Below, piece by piece: positions 6,144 to 9,160 of a stretch of 9,160 bases of DNA. Below the pieces are notes generated by a model, which saw nothing but the letters and a program-made list of their open reading frames with translations, searched no databases and was not told where the DNA came from. Origin of the DNA: JAFLUQ01 sp964442035 (GTDB taxonomy: Bacteria; Bacillota; Clostridia; UMGS1883); assembly GCA_964442035.1 (NCBI GenBank), contig CAYTWZ010000073.1:1-9160 (forward strand), written 5' to 3'. The translations under genes and the position numbers were made by a program. Each line of letters opens with the position of its first letter. Position 1 is the first letter of the stretch.

Positions 6144-7361
6144 ATGGATATGGAAAAGTATATCCGCTACCAACTTGAGCGCCTTGCCGAATTTACTTCC
6201 ACTAAGGGGAAGGGAGTTTCACGCCTCCCATTCACCCAAGAGGCATTAGACTGTGCCGATTACCTTAGAAATGAAATGAGTAATATCGGTTTAAATGCCT
6301 ATATTGATGGCAGCGGAGGAGTTATAGGCCGACTTGAGGGCGGAGATGAAAAAACCGTCATGAGCGGTTCTCACTATGACAGCGTCATGTACGGCGGAGC
6401 TTTTGACGGCATAGCGGGTGTAGTCTGCGCCATGGCCGCGGCAAAAAAAATAATTGAGAGCGGTGCGTTGATCAGGCACTGCCTTGAAGTGGTCGCCTTT
6501 AATGATGAGGAAGGAGTCAGATTTAAGGGCGGCTATCACACCTCAAAAGCTATGCTTGGCATAGGTGATATTCATGCCATGTATTCGGTGACTGACAAGA
6601 ATGGGATTACTCTTGCTGAGGCCATGGAAAAAGCGGGCTACACCATGGAAGGATATCGTAGTGCGAAACGCGATATCAGTGACATCATTGCCTTTGTGGA
6701 GCTTCACATTGAGCAGGGCCCAATCCTTGAAAGCGCTAACAAGCGTATAGGAATAGTCAAAAACATTGTTGGCATACGCAGGTATATCATTGACATTCAC
6801 GGTCGCTGCGACCACGCGGGCACAACACCTATGGATATGAGAGTCGACGCCATGGAGGTTGCCTCCGCCATAATTTCACGAGTTGGTGACATTTCCCGGC
6901 GTTATATCGGCAGCGTTGCCACAGTAGGATATATCAGCGTCGAGCCAAATGAGATAAACACCATAGCCCACACGGTGCGCTTTAGTCTGGATATACGCAG
7001 CGCCGATGCCTCGGCCATTGACGCAATTTTCGCAGAGATAAAGGATCATGCCGAAACTACATGCCGGCGCTTTCATGCCACCTGTGCCATAGAGCTTACG
7101 TTGAACGTTCCGCCGCTCTTGATGGACAAAGAACTGCGGGGACTTATCGGCACAGCCTGTGATAAGCGAGGCATACCTTTTATGGACATTAACAGTGGCG
7201 CGGGACACGACTCACTGATAATAGGCGAGTATATTCCAACGGCAATGATCTTCACTCCCAGTGTGGGAGGTAGAAGCCACTGCAAGGAGGAATTCACTCG
7301 TTACAGTGATCTGGCCTTGGGAGCGGAAATACTTGCAGATACCTTACTTTCAATTAAATAA
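6144..7361 (+). CDS. allC: M20-family allantoate/N-carbamoyl amidohydrolase (AllC-like)
   Basis: This is a cytoplasmic metal-dependent amidohydrolase of 405 residues, the usual length for allantoate amidohydrolases and L-carbamoylases. Metal ligands are visible in order: His77 (GSHYDS), Asp88 (GAFDGIAGV), Glu123 (NDEEGVRF), His188 (ELHIEQGP) and His379 (GGRSHCKEE). Substrate and dimer-face residues typical of the family are also present: His224 in DHAGTTPMD, Asn272, Arg285 and SGAGHDS (351-357). Sequence alone does not separate allantoate amidohydrolase from carbamoyl-amino-acid hydrolase or beta-ureidopropionase. The adjacent allE decides for allantoate, giving ureidoglycine, CO2 and ammonia. 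The ATG at 6144 has AAAGGAG (6127-6133) 10 bases ahead. It is the first gene of the second operon, 22 bases before allE. It keeps Asp before His224, as in carbamoylases, where E. coli AllC as I recall it has Asn. Confidence 0.88.
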   Translation: MDMEKYIRYQLERLAEFTSTKGKGVSRLPFTQEALDCADYLRNEMSNIGLNAYIDGSGGVIGRLEGGDEKTVMSGSHYDSVMYGGAFDGIAGVVCAMAAAKKIIESGALIRHCLEVVAFNDEEGVRFKGGYHTSKAMLGIGDIHAMYSVTDKNGITLAEAMEKAGYTMEGYRSAKRDISDIIAFVELHIEQGPILESANKRIGIVKNIVGIRRYIIDIHGRCDHAGTTPMDMRVDAMEVASAIISRVGDISRRYIGSVATVGYISVEPNEINTIAHTVRFSLDIRSADASAIDAIFAEIKDHAETTCRRFHATCAIELTLNVPPLLMDKELRGLIGTACDKRGIPFMDINSGAGHDSLIIGEYIPTAMIFTPSVGGRSHCKEEFTRYSDLALGAEILADTLLSIK

Positions 7362-7368
7362 ATGTCAG

Positions 7369-7374
7369 AAAGGA
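7369..7374 (+). promoter_or_regulatory. Ribosome binding site fixing the allE start
   Basis: AAAGGA lies 9 bases before the ATG at 7384. The much earlier in-frame ATG at 7261 would overlap the upstream gene by about 100 bases and add residues with no family match. Confidence 0.75.
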
Positions 7375-7383
7375 TTTGATTTT

Positions 7384-8151
7384 ATGAGCTATCCAAAAGA
7401 ACCCCTTTCCACAAGGGCAGTGATCAAGCCCGGACTTTTTGCCGTCATTCCTCCAACTGGGCTTGTAAATAACGTTATACCGGGCATTAAGGACTGCAGG
7501 GTAAGCATTGTTGCCTCGCCGAAAATGGGAGCAGGCTTTGTCCAGTATGTTATCGAGCTTAGTAAGACCGGGCGCACCACGAGAGCCCTCTGTACCGAAA
7601 ATGACATCGAGTGCTTTCTATACTGCGTCAGCGGCGCATTGACCGTAACAGCAGGAGGCGAAAAGCATTCACTCACATCCGGGGGCTTTGCCTATGCCGG
7701 AGCCGGTGACGGGCTTTCTTTTGAAAACGTAGCGCCGGAAGGAACAAAAGCGCTTTTTTATAAGCAAAGATATATCAAGCTTGAAAATCACTTTACACAC
7801 AATGTAGTAGGCAACATAAACAACATCGATTATCGCATATATGACGATATGGAAAACGTATTGATCAAGGATTTTCTTCCTACGGACGACTTGGGATTTG
7901 ACATGAATATGCACATTCTTTCTTTTGCGCCCGGCGGCTGCCATCCATTTGTGGAGACACACGTGCAGGAGCATGGCGCCTATATCCTTTCCGGCGAGGG
8001 GATGTATCTTTTGGAGAACAGGTGGATGCCGATAAAAAAGGATGACTTTATTTGGTTCGGCCCCTATGTTCAGCAGGGAGCCTACGGCGTCGGCCGGGAA
8101 ATGTTTTCATATATTTATTCAAAGGACTGCAACCGTGACGCTGAAATATAG
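7384..8151 (+). CDS. allE: (S)-ureidoglycine aminohydrolase (AllE/YlbA, bicupin)
   Basis: This is a cytoplasmic manganese enzyme that converts (S)-ureidoglycine to (S)-ureidoglycolate and ammonia, preserving the stereochemistry that spontaneous decay would lose. The protein has 255 residues, close to E. coli YlbA. It is a double cupin, with an N-terminal barrel at about 40-130 and a catalytic C-terminal barrel at about 175-245. The metal set of the plant enzyme (Glu, His, His, Gln) is present as Glu191, His193 and His197 in ETHVQEHGAYILSG, plus Gln231 in YVQQGAYGVGR. GFDMNMHILSFAPGG and the ending FSYIYSKDCNRDAEI are almost the same as in E. coli YlbA as I recall it. This is the strongest functional call in the window, and it defines the locus as an allantoate pathway. 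It sits between the allC-like gene and the dehydrogenase gene with 22- and 15-base gaps. Confidence 0.96.
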   Translation: MSYPKEPLSTRAVIKPGLFAVIPPTGLVNNVIPGIKDCRVSIVASPKMGAGFVQYVIELSKTGRTTRALCTENDIECFLYCVSGALTVTAGGEKHSLTSGGFAYAGAGDGLSFENVAPEGTKALFYKQRYIKLENHFTHNVVGNINNIDYRIYDDMENVLIKDFLPTDDLGFDMNMHILSFAPGGCHPFVETHVQEHGAYILSGEGMYLLENRWMPIKKDDFIWFGPYVQQGAYGVGREMFSYIYSKDCNRDAEI

Positions 8152-8159
8152 AAAGGAAG
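8152..8159 (+). promoter_or_regulatory. Ribosome binding site for a TTG start codon
   Basis: AAAGGAAG begins directly after the allE stop codon and lies 7 bases before TTG at 8167. Strong spacing and sequence support the non-ATG start of the dehydrogenase gene. Confidence 0.75.
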
Positions 8160-8166
8160 ATCAAGT

Positions 8167-9108
8167 TTGAAAATTATAGTATTGGAGCCCCTCGGGGTAA
8201 GTTATGACAGGATAAAGGAATCGGCAGTAAATGCCTTAGGAAGCAATGTTGAGGTCATTTTTCACAGTACAAGAACCACATCTGTCCCCGAATTGATTGA
8301 ACGCGGCAGGGACGCGGACATTCTCGTATTGGCGAATATGCCTCTCAAAAAAGAGGTTCTGGAAGGATGCCCCAAGGTCAAGTTTATTTCTGTAGCCTTT
8401 ACGGGCGTGGATCATATACCTATGGATTACTGCCGTGAGAGGGGGATAACCGTTAGTAACTGTGCCGGCTATTCCACAGTGGCGGTCTCCGAATTGGTTT
8501 TCGGCCTGTTAATATCAGTTTATAGAAATATTGTGAAATGTGATGCCGCGGCACGGGCGGGTAAAACCAAGGACGGCCTGATCGGCCGGGAGCTCTTTGG
8601 TAAGACCTTCGGCGTTGTGGGCACCGGGGCTATAGGCCTCAGAGTTGCTCAGATCGCAAAAGCCTTTGGTTGCATGGTTTTGGCCTACTCACGCACCGTA
8701 AAGAACGTGGATGCCGTCAAATACGTATCCCTTGATGAGCTGCTCAGGGAAAGTGATATCGTTTCTATACACACACCACTTAATGACAGCACACGCCGCC
8801 TGATCAACAGAGATAAGATTGCGCTGATGAAACCGTCGGCAGTCCTTATCAACACGGCCAGAGGAGGCGTTATTGACAGCCGCGCGTTAGCTGAAGCATT
8901 GAACAGCGGAAAAATTGCCGGAGCCGGGATTGATGTTTTTGACTTTGAGCCTCCTCTACCAACGGATGATCCGTTGCTCAACTGCAAAAACACGGTGGTC
9001 ACTCCCCATGTGGCCTTTGCCAGCGAGGAAGCACTTATATCCAGAGGCAACATGGTATTTGAAAACATCGCCCGGTACCTCAGCGGTTCGCCGATAAATG
9101 TAATGTGA
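8167..9108 (+). CDS. D-2-hydroxyacid dehydrogenase, candidate ureidoglycolate dehydrogenase or glyoxylate reductase
   Basis: This is a cytoplasmic NAD(P)-dependent D-2-hydroxyacid dehydrogenase of 313 residues, the family's usual size. The Rossmann motif is GTGAIG (152-157). The catalytic triad is Arg232 (NTARGGVID), Glu261 (FDFEPPLP) and His281 (TPHVAF). After the second strand of the nucleotide fold it reads AYSRT (173-177). An acidic residue that would favour NAD is absent, and Ser-Arg suggests NADP(H). The start is TTG with a good AAAGGAAG upstream. It directly follows allE, so it probably handles the product. One option is oxidation of (S)-ureidoglycolate to oxalurate, a job done in E. 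coli by AllD of an unrelated family. The other is reduction of glyoxylate to glycolate after a lyase step. Substrate is inferred; the family call is firm. Confidence 0.9.
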   Translation: MKIIVLEPLGVSYDRIKESAVNALGSNVEVIFHSTRTTSVPELIERGRDADILVLANMPLKKEVLEGCPKVKFISVAFTGVDHIPMDYCRERGITVSNCAGYSTVAVSELVFGLLISVYRNIVKCDAAARAGKTKDGLIGRELFGKTFGVVGTGAIGLRVAQIAKAFGCMVLAYSRTVKNVDAVKYVSLDELLRESDIVSIHTPLNDSTRRLINRDKIALMKPSAVLINTARGGVIDSRALAEALNSGKIAGAGIDVFDFEPPLPTDDPLLNCKNTVVTPHVAFASEEALISRGNMVFENIARYLSGSPINVM

Positions 9109-9122
9109 AAGGGAGCGGAATT

Positions 9123-9160
9123 ATGGAAAAAGCCGATGCGCAGCACATTGAAAAAATTCT
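9123..9160 (+). CDS. Start of a further operon gene, cut by the window end
   Basis: An ATG at 9123 follows AAAGGGAG (9108-9115) by 7 bases and lies 14 bases after the dehydrogenase stop codon. The 12 complete codons read MEKADAQHIEKI and stay open to the edge. This is too little to name a family. Its position makes it the next step of the operon; oxalurate/oxamate metabolism, carbamate kinase or a transporter would all be reasonable expectations, none supported by the residues seen. Confidence 0.7.
   Translation, partial: MEKADAQHIEKI

Noticed and set aside
7261..7383. Longer N-terminus for AllE from an ATG at 7261
   Set aside because: The added residues are out-of-frame coding sequence of the upstream gene; the ATG at 7384 has a proper ribosome binding site and gives the family's length.
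8685..9146. Open frame of 153 codons on the minus strand over the dehydrogenase gene
   Set aside because: It is antisense to the conserved catalytic domain, rich in Ser and Leu as expected of a shadow, and has no family match.
1..9160. CRISPR arrays, tRNA or rRNA genes, known riboswitches, full insertion sequences
   Set aside because: I saw no regularly spaced repeats, no cloverleaf or rRNA-like stretches and no transposase reading frame; the only mobile-type signal is the short element at 5948-6116.

Overview
This window holds an anaerobe-style allantoin (ureide) utilisation locus. The likely source is a low-to-moderate-GC Firmicute, probably a clostridial or Oscillospiraceae-like bacterium. 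That guess rests on strong AGGAG-type ribosome binding sites before nearly every gene, a lipoprotein-type solute-binding protein, and general protein character. No taxonomic marker is present, so it is only a guess.

Layout. Positions 1-91 hold a perfect -10 box (TATAAT) followed by a strong terminator-like hairpin and the leader of the first operon. Positions 92-4331 (+ strand) encode a four-gene unit: ABC ATPase, ABC permease, lipoprotein solute-binding protein (SsuABC/TauABC/NMT1 type) and a hydantoinase/dihydropyrimidinase-family amidohydrolase. Positions 4320-5927 (- strand) encode a PucR-family purine-catabolism regulator that converges on, and overlaps, the hydantoinase by 12 bp. Positions 5928-6143 are the divergent control region, almost filled by a 169-bp MITE-like element with 19-bp imperfect terminal inverted repeats. 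Positions 6144-9108 (+ strand) encode an M20 allantoate/carbamoyl amidohydrolase (AllC-like), (S)-ureidoglycine aminohydrolase (AllE, the best-supported call) and a D-2-hydroxyacid dehydrogenase with a TTG start. A further gene begins at 9123 and runs off the end.

How the genes fit together. AllE is diagnostic for allantoate breakdown, and it anchors the other assignments. The inferred route is: import by the ABC system; opening of the hydantoin ring of allantoin to allantoate by the hydantoinase-family enzyme, which stands where AllB would; allantoate to ureidoglycine, CO2 and ammonia by the M20 enzyme; ureidoglycine to (S)-ureidoglycolate and ammonia by AllE; then the D-2-hydroxyacid dehydrogenase acts either on (S)-ureidoglycolate (giving oxalurate, an unrelated replacement for AllD) or on glyoxylate. 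The PucR protein probably senses a ureide and controls one or both operons.

The points most worth a second look are the dehydrogenase in the AllD position, the hydantoinase-type candidate allantoinase with SDDC in place of the usual SDHC, an ABC importer that may carry allantoin or another ureide, the MITE-like element filling the divergent promoter region, and the leader hairpin of the transport operon. No rRNA, tRNA, CRISPR array or complete insertion sequence was seen, and no gene-free stretch exceeds 300 bases.
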